Source: Candidatus Ribeiella danica (GTDB lineage Bacteria > Chloroflexota > Chloroflexia > Chloroflexales > Roseiflexaceae). From it: a stretch of DNA of 64,000 bases. Positions 38,952 to 47,696 of this stretch are shown here, in pieces (position 1 is the first letter of the stretch; the number at the start of each line of letters is the position of its first letter). The notes under the pieces are model-generated. The model ran no database searches, was not told where the DNA came from, and was given only the letters and a program-made list of their open reading frames with translations. The DNA is taken from the NCBI GenBank assembly GCA_016717335.1, contig JADKFS010000001.1, positions 372,001 through 436,000 of the forward strand. Reading direction: 5' to 3'. The position numbers were made by a program, and so were the translations under genes.

Positions 38952-40256
38952 TTAGTTGATGCCGCCGATGACGCGCAGCTCGGACAGGATCGCCGTAGCG
39001 CGCAACGGCTTGATCATGCCTTCCTCGACCATCCGGCGCGCGACTTCGTCGACCTCGCCGCTGTGCGCGCCCGCCGCCATCGCGATCTGGCGCGCGTGCA
39101 GGCCCATGTGCCCGCGCTGGATGCCCTCGGTCGCGAGCGCCCGCATCGCCGCCAGGTTCGACGCCAGGCCAGCGCACACGCAGATCTCGGACAGCTCGTT
39201 GGCGTGCTGCACGTTCAGCAGCTTCAGCGCCGCCTGCGCGGCCGGGTGCACCTTGGTCGCCCCGCCGACGATCCCGACGGCCAGCGGCATCTCGATCGTG
39301 CCAACCAGGTTGCCCTGCGCGTCGCGCTCCCAGATCGAGAGCGAGGTGTACTGGCCGCCGCGCGCCGCGTAGGCGTGCGCGCCGGCCTCGACCGCCCGCC
39401 AGTCGTTGCCCGTCGCGATCAGCACCGGGTCGATGCCGTTCAGAATGCCCTTGTTGTGCGTCGCCGCGCGGTAGGGGTCGACCGCCGCGAAGGAGTAGGC
39501 CCACAGGATACCCTCGACCACCTCCTCGCCGGCCAGACCGTCGCGGGCCAGCGCGCTCGGCGGGATCACCGCGCGGGCGCGCGCCAGGCGCCGGTCGCTC
39601 AGGTTCGACAGTATCCGCAGGTACGCCCGCCCGCCGCTGATCTCCTCCAGCATCGGCGCGACCGCCTCGGCCATCGTGTTGATCGCGTTCGCGCCCATCG
39701 CGTCGCGGCAATCGATGATCAGGTGGACCACCAGCATCGGGCCCATCGGGCTGCTCTCGAACAGCCGCACCTCGACATCCTGCGCGCCCCCGCCGAGCGC
39801 CAGCAGGCTTTTGCTCTGCCGATTCGCCAGCGCGATAATCTCGACCTTGTGCGACAGGATATCGAAGCGAGCGCGGCCTGGGTCGGCGACGTTGACCAGC
39901 TGGATCTGCCCGATCATCAGCGGCGCGGTCGAGCTAGTCTGGAAGCCGCCGCCCTCGCGCGCAAGCTTCGCGGCGTAGCTGGCGCCGGCCACGATCGACG
40001 GCTCCTCAACCACCATTGGTATGAGCACATCGCGCCCGTTGATCTGAAAGTTCGTCGCGATTCCTAGCGGCAGGTTGAACGTTCCGATCACGTTCTCGAT
40101 CATTTTGTCTGCGCGCTCAACGGTCAAGGCGCCATTGCCACCGTGGAGCTGGTGCAGGTCTTCGTCATTCAACCCATCGAACGATCGTACGGCCTGTAGC
40201 CGCTCGAATGGGTTGAGTTGGTAGAACCCGCCAAGCCGTGAGTTGCGCGTTCCCAT
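38952..40256 (-). CDS. mvaA: Hydroxymethylglutaryl-CoA reductase (class II-like)
   Basis: 434 residues. It reduces HMG-CoA to mevalonate. Family motifs: ENVIGTFNLPLGIA (catalytic Glu), DCRDAMGANAINT, and the catalytic His in GHMGLHARQIA. The sequence has no membrane anchor and matches bacterial class II more than class I enzymes. It is the first gene of a minus-strand unit mvaA-HMGCS-thiolase-like-DUF35, indicating a mevalonate route to isoprenoids, as reported for Roseiflexus relatives. A TATACT -10-like box lies upstream near 40325-40345 without a good -35. Confidence 0.93.
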   Translation of the reverse strand: MGTRNSRLGGFYQLNPFERLQAVRSFDGLNDEDLHQLHGGNGALTVERADKMIENVIGTFNLPLGIATNFQINGRDVLIPMVVEEPSIVAGASYAAKLAREGGGFQTSSTAPLMIGQIQLVNVADPGRARFDILSHKVEIIALANRQSKSLLALGGGAQDVEVRLFESSPMGPMLVVHLIIDCRDAMGANAINTMAEAVAPMLEEISGGRAYLRILSNLSDRRLARARAVIPPSALARDGLAGEEVVEGILWAYSFAAVDPYRAATHNKGILNGIDPVLIATGNDWRAVEAGAHAYAARGGQYTSLSIWERDAQGNLVGTIEMPLAVGIVGGATKVHPAAQAALKLLNVQHANELSEICVCAGLASNLAAMRALATEGIQRGHMGLHARQIAMAAGAHSGEVDEVARRMVEEGMIKPLRATAILSELRVIGGIN

Positions 40257-40405
40257 GCAATCTACCTCTCAAATGTCTGTGCAAATCACTGGCCCAAATG
40301 GGATTGTGAACCAGCGAACAAGGCTAAGTATACCACCCCCCCGTCTCCAAACCGCTCAGAATCCCTCTCAAAACCTATCAAGCCGCTCTCTCAGACTCCC
40401 AGTAC

Positions 40406-40424
40406 TTGCACAAAAGGTGTGCAA
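40406..40424. promoter_or_regulatory. Small palindrome TTGCACA-5-TGTGCAA
   Basis: A perfect 7-bp inverted repeat with a 5-bp spacer, 71 bases before the lipoprotein start. A TATGAT hexamer follows at 40447-40452. It is a possible operator; no regulator is identified. Confidence 0.35.
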
Positions 40425-40495
40425 TGGCTCCACGAAAAAGCTATGGTATGATGGTCGAACAAGTGCATGAACACACTACCAAAAGGAGCCGCCTT

Positions 40496-41275
40496 TTGTT
40501 CGACCGCGCATGTTTTGCTCCGATCGCGCGCCGCGTTCGCCATCGTGGCTGGCGGCTGATCGCCATGGCGGCGCTGCTCGTCGCATGCCAGGAGGTGGGC
40601 CTGCCCGCGCAGCCCTCGCCCTCGCCAATCGGTATCTCCCTACCCGGCGATCTGCTGGGCAAGGGCGCGCCGCCGACCCAGCAGATCGCGACAGTCGGCT
40701 ACCTGCTGGTCGACCAGTCCGGCGCCACGCTCGTCGACCAGCTGGCCTTCCAGCCCGACGGCAGGCTGCGGCCCCTTGCCGGCGGCGTGGCGCCAATCTG
40801 GCTCGGCGCCGCGAGCGATGTGGCGATCAAGAGCGATCTGCGCGCGGCCGGCGCGGTTCGCTACGCGATCGTGCTCGTGCGCGGGCGAATGGAGGGGCCG
40901 GGCGCCTACGGGGCCGGCGGGGCATATCGCTACCAGATCGCCGCGCCGACGCTCGAGCCGATCGCCATGCAGGAGACCACCATCGCGGAGCTGCTCGACC
41001 AGCCGGCCACCGCCGAGGGCCGCTTCGTGCGAATCGTCGGCGGGCTGCTCGCGCGCGAGACCTCGGCGCTGCTGGTCGATCGCCTCGGCCCAGGCGGGCT
41101 GCCGGAGCCAAAAGCGCGCCAGGTCAAGCTGCGCGCGCCGCTGCGCGATCAAGAGCTGCTCGGGCGGCTCGCAGGCCCGTCCGGTGGGGCGGTGCGCTTC
41201 GGCCAGGTCCAGATTGAAGGATACTGGCACGGCGGCACGCTCGCCCCGCTCTCGATCACCATCGTCACATCGTAG
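40496..41275 (+). CDS. Secreted lipoprotein of unknown function
   Basis: 259 residues from a TTG start preceded by AAAGGAG seven bases upstream; other in-frame ATGs upstream have no site. The N-terminus MFDRACFAPIARRVRHRG is basic and is followed by AMAALLVAC, a lipobox with Cys about residue 32, so it is an envelope-anchored lipoprotein. The rest is beta-rich with no recognised domain. It lies upstream of a secreted metalloprotease on the same strand. Confidence 0.75.
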   Translation: MFDRACFAPIARRVRHRGWRLIAMAALLVACQEVGLPAQPSPSPIGISLPGDLLGKGAPPTQQIATVGYLLVDQSGATLVDQLAFQPDGRLRPLAGGVAPIWLGAASDVAIKSDLRAAGAVRYAIVLVRGRMEGPGAYGAGGAYRYQIAAPTLEPIAMQETTIAELLDQPATAEGRFVRIVGGLLARETSALLVDRLGPGGLPEPKARQVKLRAPLRDQELLGRLAGPSGGAVRFGQVQIEGYWHGGTLAPLSITIVTS

Positions 41276-41479
41276 TACGCCCGGCGCTGTAGTACTTCGG
41301 CCTATCCCGGCTGATGATTGTCAAGGTATCAAGAGGCCAGCGCCCACAGGACTATCGACCTCTGGTTGAAACAACCATACGGGACTATCCTTCTCGCAGC
41401 AGAGTAGCGGCGGCCTCATCGCCCCGCTACGCCAGCATCACACCAACACATTTCGCTCTCTGGCGAACTGCGAGAATCT

Positions 41480-43273
41480 ATGAAACTCTATCGCTTCGCG
41501 ATTCCAGTCGCGTTTCTCTTGCTCCTGGGCAGCCTCTGGTCCCCTGCCCGCTCGAATGCAACCGCCGACGTTCCAGCGCTCGCCGGGGATGCCCTCACGC
41601 CACCTCCACGATCGGCGACGACAGCGGCCACCGTCGCCGCCGACAACCTCGCCCCTTCGTTCTACCAGCCCAGCGCGTTCCTGGCAGGGCGAGTCGCCGT
41701 CCAGGCGATCTTCGTCGAGAGCAACGGCAGCCAGGAGCCGTCCACCCACGACTGGACCGAGGGCCAGATGGCCGCCGTGCGCGCACAGATGGCCAGCGCC
41801 CTGGACTGGTGGCGCACGCACCTTCCCAACGCCCACCTGAGTTTCGACCTGAGCAGCCGGGTCGCCACCTCGGGCTATGAGCCGATCAGGCACACCCTGG
41901 CCAGCGAGGGCCTGTGGATCAGCGAGGCGCTGAGCTCCATGGGCGCGAGCGGGCTGAACTACTTCGAGCAGGCCTACACCGCCAATCAAAACCTGCGCCA
42001 GGAGCGCGGCGCCGACTGGGCCGCCACGATCTTCATCGCAAATAGCAAGGACGTGCCGGGCGGCAGCTTCGCCGATGGTCGCTTCGCCTACGCATACATC
42101 AGCGGCCCGTTCATGGTCGTGACCTCCGACGCCGGCCCCTATGGCATCAATCAGATGGCGCAGGTCGTCACGCACGAGCTGGGGCATATCTTCGGCGCGC
42201 TCGACCAGTACGCCGCCGCGGTGACCCCATGCACGGCGCAGAGCGGCTACCTGGCCGTCCCAACCACGAACAGCCAGTTCAACAGCTGCGGCACGCAGCT
42301 CGGCAGCATCATGCTCGAGCCGCTATCGGCCTACCAGGCGGGGCAGATCGATCCGTCGGCGCTGGGCCAGCTGGGCTATCGCGATAGCGATGGCGACGGC
42401 ATCCCTGATCCGCTCGATACCACGCCGACCGCGCAGCTGCAGATCGACCGGCCGGCCGGCGGGGGCCGCCCAACCCTCGCGGGCCATGTGATCGACCAGC
42501 CCTACCTATCGCCATTCGACAGGCCCACGACGATCAACACCATCACGCGAGCAGAGTATCAGGTCGACGGCGGGGAATGGTTCGTGCTGCCGCCGCAAGA
42601 TGGCGCCTACGACAGCGCCTCCGAGCCGATCGCCTGGACGCTGCCCCTGTACGACGGCCGGCACACCATTCGGCTGCGCGCGGCCAACAGCCTGGGCGCC
42701 CGATCGAGCGTGAGCAGCGCCACCGTCGACGTGAGCGGCGTCGGCGCGGCCCCAGCATACCTCGTCGGCGCGCCCGAGATCGCCAACACCACGCTGATCA
42801 GCGTCAGCCTCGATGCCCCGGCCGGCTCGTCGGTGCAGATCAGCGAAGACCCGCTCTTTGCGCAGGCGAGCTGGCAGCCGGCCGCAGCAAGCATTCGCTG
42901 GCAACTCCACCCCCAAGACGGCCTGCACACGCTGTACGTGCGGCTGCGCGACCCGGGCGGCCTCGAATCGCTGCCCGTGACGCGGTCGGTGACACTCGAC
43001 CGCACCCCGCCGACAGGCCTCAGCATTCGCCACGCCCAGCCCTCGCCGTGGCTCGAGATCCAGGCCGAGGATGCGGGCAGCCGGCTCGTCGCGATCCAGG
43101 TGGTCTCCGGCCAGGGCAGCGCCGACGACTGGCAGCCATACCAGACGGCCCTACCGCTGGCCGCGCAGGCGGGCCGGATCACCGTGCGCGTGCGCGACGA
43201 GGCCGGCAATATCTCCGCGCCGCTGACAGTCCTGAGCGATGGACCACGCTATCTGCCGCTGCTCATACAGTAA
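41480..43273 (+). CDS. Secreted zinc metalloprotease with C-terminal Ig-like repeats
   Basis: 597 residues. A signal peptide (KLYRFAIPVAFLLLLGSLW) is followed by a zincin domain with HELGHIFGALDQY, the extended HExxHxxGxxD motif. A calcium-binding thrombospondin-type-3-like DSDGDGIPDPLDTTP follows near residue 300. The C-terminal 280 residues are beta-rich, Ig-like (TRAEYQVDGGEW, RTPPTGLS). No LPxTG or obvious anchor. Probably extracellular or surface-bound; substrate unknown. ATG 41480 has no strong SD. Confidence 0.85.
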   Translation: MKLYRFAIPVAFLLLLGSLWSPARSNATADVPALAGDALTPPPRSATTAATVAADNLAPSFYQPSAFLAGRVAVQAIFVESNGSQEPSTHDWTEGQMAAVRAQMASALDWWRTHLPNAHLSFDLSSRVATSGYEPIRHTLASEGLWISEALSSMGASGLNYFEQAYTANQNLRQERGADWAATIFIANSKDVPGGSFADGRFAYAYISGPFMVVTSDAGPYGINQMAQVVTHELGHIFGALDQYAAAVTPCTAQSGYLAVPTTNSQFNSCGTQLGSIMLEPLSAYQAGQIDPSALGQLGYRDSDGDGIPDPLDTTPTAQLQIDRPAGGGRPTLAGHVIDQPYLSPFDRPTTINTITRAEYQVDGGEWFVLPPQDGAYDSASEPIAWTLPLYDGRHTIRLRAANSLGARSSVSSATVDVSGVGAAPAYLVGAPEIANTTLISVSLDAPAGSSVQISEDPLFAQASWQPAAASIRWQLHPQDGLHTLYVRLRDPGGLESLPVTRSVTLDRTPPTGLSIRHAQPSPWLEIQAEDAGSRLVAIQVVSGQGSADDWQPYQTALPLAAQAGRITVRVRDEAGNISAPLTVLSDGPRYLPLLIQ

Positions 43274-43313
43274 CTTACGTCCCTCACTCCCGGCCCGCTG
43301 CCCCTGCTGCTAG

Positions 43314-43449
43314 TGAGAAGCTATCTGAAACGGGTGGTTTGGAGGGACTTCACCTCTCCAGAGATCTCCTTTTTGGCTGGTCGCAGCCAGCAATGAGGGA
43401 GCGCAAGAGGCTGCGCCTCTCGCGCTCCCTGCTTTTCAAACAGCCTCTC
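43314..43449. mobile_element. Possible MITE-like element with imperfect terminal inverted repeats
   Basis: GAGAAGCTATCTGAAA (43314-43329) and the complement of TTTTCAAACAGCCTCTC (43433-43449) match at about 13 of 17 positions. Inside are two hairpins (GGCTGGTCGCAGCC, and AGGGAGCGC...GCGCTCCCT with one mismatch). The element is about 136 bp and non-coding. No target duplication is evident. Confidence 0.4.
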
Positions 43450-43513
43450 AAAGGCAAACGCTGATTTGACTTTTACCAGTCTTTATGGGAGAATAACGCC
43501 ATTCAATGACGTT

Positions 43514-43597
43514 TCAATCGTGGTGTACATTGACGGTTACGTAGGTGTTCGTTTCGGTGTCACTTCCCACACGCATTTCCCCGACTGCGAACGGCAT
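43514..43597 (-). CDS. Possible 27-residue peptide gene
   Basis: A short minus-strand frame with ATG 43597, GGAGG eleven bases upstream, encoding a 27-residue polar peptide that ends TNTYVTVNVHHD. A hairpin with CCTCCAGC/GCTGGAGG arms lies upstream. There is no homologue to cite and no terminator. It may be a small protein gene or chance. Confidence 0.25.
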   Translation of the reverse strand: MPFAVGEMRVGSDTETNTYVTVNVHHD

Positions 43598-43657
43598 CGT
43601 CGCTTCAGCCTCCAGCCTCGTTTGAAGCTGGAGGGTTTGTGATGTAAAAATATAAAT

Positions 43658-44749
43658 ATGGCAGCAGAACGGCCAATCTATCCCTTCAGCGCGCTCGTGG
43701 GCCAGGAGCGCCTCAAGCGCGCGCTGGTTCTGAACGCGATCAACCCGCGCATCGGCGGGGTGCTCATTCGTGGTGAAAAGGGCACCGCGAAATCGACGGC
43801 CGTGCGTGGGCTCGCGCGCCTGCTGCCGCATATCCGTGTCGTCGGCGATTGCCCCTACAGCGATCCGCCCGATCAACCAACGCTGATGTGCGAGGCGTGC
43901 CGCGCGCGCTACGACGCGGGGATCGAGCTGCCGGTGGTCGAGCGTGCGACCCGCCTGATCGAACTGCCGGTCGCCGCATCCGAGGATCGCGTCGTCGGCT
44001 CGCTCGACCTGGAGCACGCGCTGACCGAAGGGCAGCGCCGCTTCGAGCCGGGCCTGCTGGCGCACGCCAACCGCGGCATGCTCTACGTCGACGAGGTCAA
44101 CCTGCTCGACGATCACCTGGTCGATCTGCTGCTCGACGCGGCCGCCATGGGCGTGAACACGGTCGAGCGCGAGGGGATCAGCGTCTCGCACCCGGCGCGC
44201 TTCATCCTGGTCGGGACGATGAACCCCGAGGAGGGCGAGCTGCGACCACAGCTGCTCGACCGGTTTGGGCTGGTCGTCGAGATCACAGGCATTAACGAGG
44301 TCGGCGGGCGCATCTCGGTGATCGAGCGGCGTATGGCCTACGACGCCAGCCCGATCGAGTTTGCGGCGGACTGGCAGGGCGAGGAGCAGCGGCTGGCGGA
44401 GCGCATTATCGCGGCGCGCGCGCTGCTGCCGGGAGTTCACATCTCGCGCACCGATATGACGGCGGTGGCCGCGCTGGTGATCGAGCTGGGCGTCGACGGC
44501 CACCGCGCCGACCTGGCGATCCTCGAGACCGCCCGCACGCACGCGGCCTGGTCGAGCCGAACGGCGCTGACGCTCGATGATATCCGGCTGGCCGCCGAGC
44601 TGGCGCTGCCGCATCGCATGCGGCGACAGCCGTTCACCGAGATCAAGCTCGACGAGGGGCGTATGAACGCCATTCTCGATCGGGCCAGCGGCGAAGAGGC
44701 CAATAGCTCGACGCCATCGCTCGAGGGGGTAAAAAAAAAGCTCCGCTGA
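43658..44749 (+). CDS. chlI: Mg/Co-chelatase AAA+ subunit (ChlI/BchI-like), zero-frame product
   Basis: 363 residues. AAA+ ATPase that with a VWA subunit drives metal insertion into tetrapyrroles. Walker A is GEKGTAKST (residues 39-47), Walker B LYVDEVNLLDD, with conserved Cys65, Cys78 and Cys81 and an Arg in MRRQPF. The ATG has no strong SD. It ends in KKKLR at a nine-A run, where a -1 shift would continue into the VWA frame. The zero-frame product equals an I-type subunit. Confidence 0.9.
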   Translation: MAAERPIYPFSALVGQERLKRALVLNAINPRIGGVLIRGEKGTAKSTAVRGLARLLPHIRVVGDCPYSDPPDQPTLMCEACRARYDAGIELPVVERATRLIELPVAASEDRVVGSLDLEHALTEGQRRFEPGLLAHANRGMLYVDEVNLLDDHLVDLLLDAAAMGVNTVEREGISVSHPARFILVGTMNPEEGELRPQLLDRFGLVVEITGINEVGGRISVIERRMAYDASPIEFAADWQGEEQRLAERIIAARALLPGVHISRTDMTAVAALVIELGVDGHRADLAILETARTHAAWSSRTALTLDDIRLAAELALPHRMRRQPFTEIKLDEGRMNAILDRASGEEANSSTPSLEGVKKKLR

Positions 44750-45726
44750 GCAGTGAGCAGGCCGGCGGCGAAGAGCAGCGCGACGCCGAAGGTCAGGAGG
44801 GCATGTCGCCCAGCGCCTCCGCGCACATGGCCGATGGCGAGCAGCCAAGCCAGAACCAGGGCGGCGGCGAGACGACCATCAAGTCCAACGCGGCGTTCAA
44901 GCCGCGTCGGCTCGAAGGGCAGCGCGACCGCATGGCCCGCCGGGCCGCCGGCAAGCGCACGCGCACGCGCGTGTCGCGCAAGCAGGGACGCTACATCAGC
45001 AGCCGCCCGGCCAAGCGCGTGACCGACCTGGCGATCGACGCAACTCTGCGCGAGGCTGCAATCTACCAGCGCGAGCGCCACGCCGAGCTGGAGACGCCGA
45101 TCGGGCAGCATCGGGTCATCCTGCGCCGGAGCGACCTGCGGCAGAAGGTGCGGGTCCGGAAAACGCGCAACGCGGTCTGCTTCGTGGTCGATGCAAGCTG
45201 GAGTATGGCCGCCGAGGAGCGGATGCGCGCGACCAAGGCCGCCGTGCTCTCGCTGCTGCGAGATGCGTACCAGCGGCGCGATCAGGTGGGGCTGGTGTCA
45301 TTCCAGCGCGACTACTCGACGCTGCTGCTGCCGCTGACAAATAGTACTGAGCTGGCGCAGAAGTACCTGCAGACCATGCCGACCGGCGGCAAGACGCCGC
45401 TCTCACGCGGGCTGCTGATGGGGTTTGAGGTGCTTGAGCGGGCGCGCAAGCGCGATCCAGAGGTTATTCCGTTGATGGTCCTGCTCACCGACGGTCAGGC
45501 AAATGTCGCGATGGGCGATCTGCCGCCGCAGGCCGAGTCGTACGCGCTGGCGGATTTCATTGCAACACAGTCGATCCGTTCGGTCGTGATCGACACCGAG
45601 CATCCAATCTTTGAGCGCGGACTGGCTCGGCAGCTCGCTCAGCACTTGAAGGGCCACTACCATCGGCTCGACGATCTGCCGGAAGGTGGCCTGGCCGAGC
45701 TGGTACGAGCGGAGCTGAGTCTCTAG
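43658..45726 (+). CDS. chlD: Predicted -1 frameshift product: ChlI-ChlD fusion (large chelatase subunit)
   Basis: Reading the zero frame to the A_AAA_AAG site (44734-44740) and then -1 gives a product of about 690 residues: AAA+ domain, acidic/Gln-rich and basic linker, and VWA domain. It starts in the frame of 43658 and ends at 45726. The -1 frame is open across the whole overlap. Such chlD genes producing two subunits by programmed frameshifting have been described (Antonov and co-workers). Expression of the fusion here is inference. Confidence 0.75.
44723..44740 (+). promoter_or_regulatory. -1 ribosomal frameshift site
   Basis: GAGGGGGT (SD-like) directly precedes nine A and a G. The zero-frame codons are GTA AAA AAA AAG, so A_AAA_AAG is in the correct register for a -1 slip. 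Zero-frame translation stops nine bases later (TGA 44747-44749). No obvious strong downstream hairpin was found. Confidence 0.8.
44803..45726 (+). CDS. VWA domain of the chelatase (ChlD-like), also readable from its own ATG
   Basis: 307 residues if started at ATG 44803. Basic linker (RRLEGQRDRMARRAAGKRTR), then a von Willebrand A domain with MIDAS motif VVDASWSM (Asp130), TGGKTPLSRGL and LLTDGQ. It has the size of ChlD C-terminal halves. GGAGGG lies only a few bases before ATG 44803, so independent initiation is possible. The same frame is reached by the -1 shift upstream. Confidence 0.85.
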   Translation: MSPSASAHMADGEQPSQNQGGGETTIKSNAAFKPRRLEGQRDRMARRAAGKRTRTRVSRKQGRYISSRPAKRVTDLAIDATLREAAIYQRERHAELETPIGQHRVILRRSDLRQKVRVRKTRNAVCFVVDASWSMAAEERMRATKAAVLSLLRDAYQRRDQVGLVSFQRDYSTLLLPLTNSTELAQKYLQTMPTGGKTPLSRGLLMGFEVLERARKRDPEVIPLMVLLTDGQANVAMGDLPPQAESYALADFIATQSIRSVVIDTEHPIFERGLARQLAQHLKGHYHRLDDLPEGGLAELVRAELSL

Positions 45727-45860
45727 CACGTCACACTGAGCATCCCGAGCGACGACACGGTCGTGGCACAGGGACACAGCTCTCTGGCATTTCCGGCTTA
45801 TCAATCATCGTTCACAGTAGCCAAACAACGTTGGAACACCTATCAGGAGGACCGTTGGTC

Positions 45861-47414
45861 ATGACCGATCAGGAGCGCCCCGTCGAGGAGCGGAACGAAC
45901 TGCTTGACGATCTGGTCGCCGCCGCCACGGCGGTCGCAGATCCAGAGGAGTCAAAGCAGCAACCGGCTGTTGACGAACAGCCAGAGTCGGCAGCGCAATC
46001 CGCCGCGCCAGCCGCTGAGCCTGCGCAGGCGGAAGACGCGCCCGCGGCCGAACTGCCGGCCGAGGAGCCGACGCCAGCGGGCGATGCGCCCGCGGCGGAG
46101 CTCTCTGCTGAGCCGGCACCAGCGGAAGACGCGCCCGCGGCGGAGCTCTCTGCTGAGCCGGCACCAGCGGAAGACGCGCCCGCAGCTGCACTCAGCGACC
46201 CGTACGCTGCCCCGACCGAGCCGGAAGGTGCCAGCTATACTCCGGTCGCTGAGGCAGAGAGCGGCAAGCCGCGCCGCGTCAAGGATCTCGAGCCTGGCAT
46301 GGAGATCGAGGGCCGCGTGACGTCGATCGCGCTGTACGGCATCTTTGTCGATATCGGCGTCGGCCGCGACGGCCTGGTGCATATCTCCGAGATGAGCGAC
46401 ACGCGGATCGATTCGCCGAGCGATGTCGTCCAGATCGGCGACACGGTCAAGGTGCGCGTCAAGAGCGTCGAGCCGGATGGCCGGCGCATCAGCCTGACGA
46501 TGCGATCGAAGGAGCGCGCGAACCAGCCGCGCGAGCGTGGGCGCAAGAAGCCCGACCTGAACCGCGAGGCGCTCTCGACCCTACGCGTTGGCGACAACGT
46601 TGAGGGCACGGTGACCGGCATCGCGCCATTTGGCGTGTTCGTCGACATCGGCGTCGGTAAGGATGGCCTGGTGCATGTCTCCGAGCTGGCCGAGGGCCGG
46701 ATCGAGAAGGCCGAGGATGCCGTCCAGGTTGGCCAGACCTACACCTTCAAGGTGCTGGAGGTCGACGCCGACGGCACCCGTATCAGCCTGAGCCTGCGGC
46801 GCGCCCAGCGCGGCCAGCGCATGGCCCAGCTCGAGAAGAACCAGATCATGGAGGGTACCGTCAGCGGCCTGGCGCCGTTCGGCGCCTTCGTCGACATCGG
46901 CGTCGGCCGCGACGGGCTGGTGCATATCTCGGAGCTGGCCGAGCAGCGCATCGGCAAGGTCGAGGACGTCGTCAAGGTCGGCGACAAGGTGACGGTGCGC
47001 GTCCTGGAGATCGACCCGGGCAGCAAGCGCATCAGCCTGAGCCTGCGCCTGGAGGATCGCCCGCGCGAGGCGCCCCCCGAGCAGCGCGATGCGCCCACCA
47101 GCGCGCCGCGCGAGGAGCGTGGCCCCCGCAGCGATCGTGGCCCACGCGAGGACCGCGGCCCGCGCGGCCCGCGTCGCGATCGCGACGATGCCCCCAAAGC
47201 GCCCGAGGTGTACAGCTCGACCGAGGAGCCCGAGGAGGCCTTTACCGGCGACGCGACGATCGAGGACCTGCTCTCCAAGTTCGGCAGCGGCGGCAAGCGC
47301 GAGCGCAAGCGCCGCTACGAGGAGGAAGAGGAGGAGAGCAGCGAGGATCGCTACACACGCCGTCAGCGTGATGCGATCCGGCGCACGCTCCAGCAGCTGA
47401 GCGACGACGAGTAG
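45861..47414 (+). CDS. S1-domain RNA-binding protein with three S1 motifs
   Basis: 517 residues. Residues 45-125 are Ala/Pro/Glu-rich, with nearly identical repeats (SAEPAPAEDAPAAEL). Three S1 domains lie at about 143-215, 233-305 and 318-390, each with a GxFVDIGVGxDGLVHxSE core (VTGIAPFGVFVDIGVG in the second). The C-terminal tail is Arg/Asp/Gly-rich and charged. The design is like S1/RpsA-related proteins of bacteria with fewer repeats; a translation or RNA-stability role is inferred. AGGAGG lies ten bases before ATG 45861. Confidence 0.88.
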   Translation: MTDQERPVEERNELLDDLVAAATAVADPEESKQQPAVDEQPESAAQSAAPAAEPAQAEDAPAAELPAEEPTPAGDAPAAELSAEPAPAEDAPAAELSAEPAPAEDAPAAALSDPYAAPTEPEGASYTPVAEAESGKPRRVKDLEPGMEIEGRVTSIALYGIFVDIGVGRDGLVHISEMSDTRIDSPSDVVQIGDTVKVRVKSVEPDGRRISLTMRSKERANQPRERGRKKPDLNREALSTLRVGDNVEGTVTGIAPFGVFVDIGVGKDGLVHVSELAEGRIEKAEDAVQVGQTYTFKVLEVDADGTRISLSLRRAQRGQRMAQLEKNQIMEGTVSGLAPFGAFVDIGVGRDGLVHISELAEQRIGKVEDVVKVGDKVTVRVLEIDPGSKRISLSLRLEDRPREAPPEQRDAPTSAPREERGPRSDRGPREDRGPRGPRRDRDDAPKAPEVYSSTEEPEEAFTGDATIEDLLSKFGSGGKRERKRRYEEEEEESSEDRYTRRQRDAIRRTLQQLSDDE

Positions 47415-47428
47415 GCCGCACCACACGT

Positions 47429-47490
47429 GCGCCGACGAGCCGGGGAGTGCGAATGCCCTGTGCGTTCGCGCGGCCCCGGCTCGTCGGCGC
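47429..47490. other. 17-bp perfect stem with internal hairpin between the S1 gene and rpmH
   Basis: GCGCCGACGAGCCGGGG (47429-47445) pairs perfectly with 47474-47490. The 28-nt loop holds a smaller TGCGAA/TTCGCG stem. There is no T-run. It is possibly a processing site or a terminator of another type, and it resembles the long-arm hairpins elsewhere. Confidence 0.75.
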
Positions 47491-47537
47491 GTAGCGTAGG
47501 ATTTTGCGCCTACGTCTCTGTGACGCCGCAGCGCTAT

Positions 47538-47567
47538 TTGACAGCGCGCTCCGTTCCTTTGTATAAT
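47538..47567 (+). promoter_or_regulatory. Consensus sigma70 promoter for rpmH operon
   Basis: TTGACA, 18-bp spacer, TATAAT. The predicted start near 47574 gives a 123-base leader before rpmH. Confidence 0.88.
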
Positions 47568-47696
47568 TGCGCGAAATCTGTATCGTCACGCTGTGTCGCG
47601 CCCGTCGGCTGAGCGGGCATAAAGCGCGGGCGATCAGCAGTGAGCAATCAGGACCTGTGTGGCCCCATGTCGCATAGGCGAGAGGTATAATCGACA

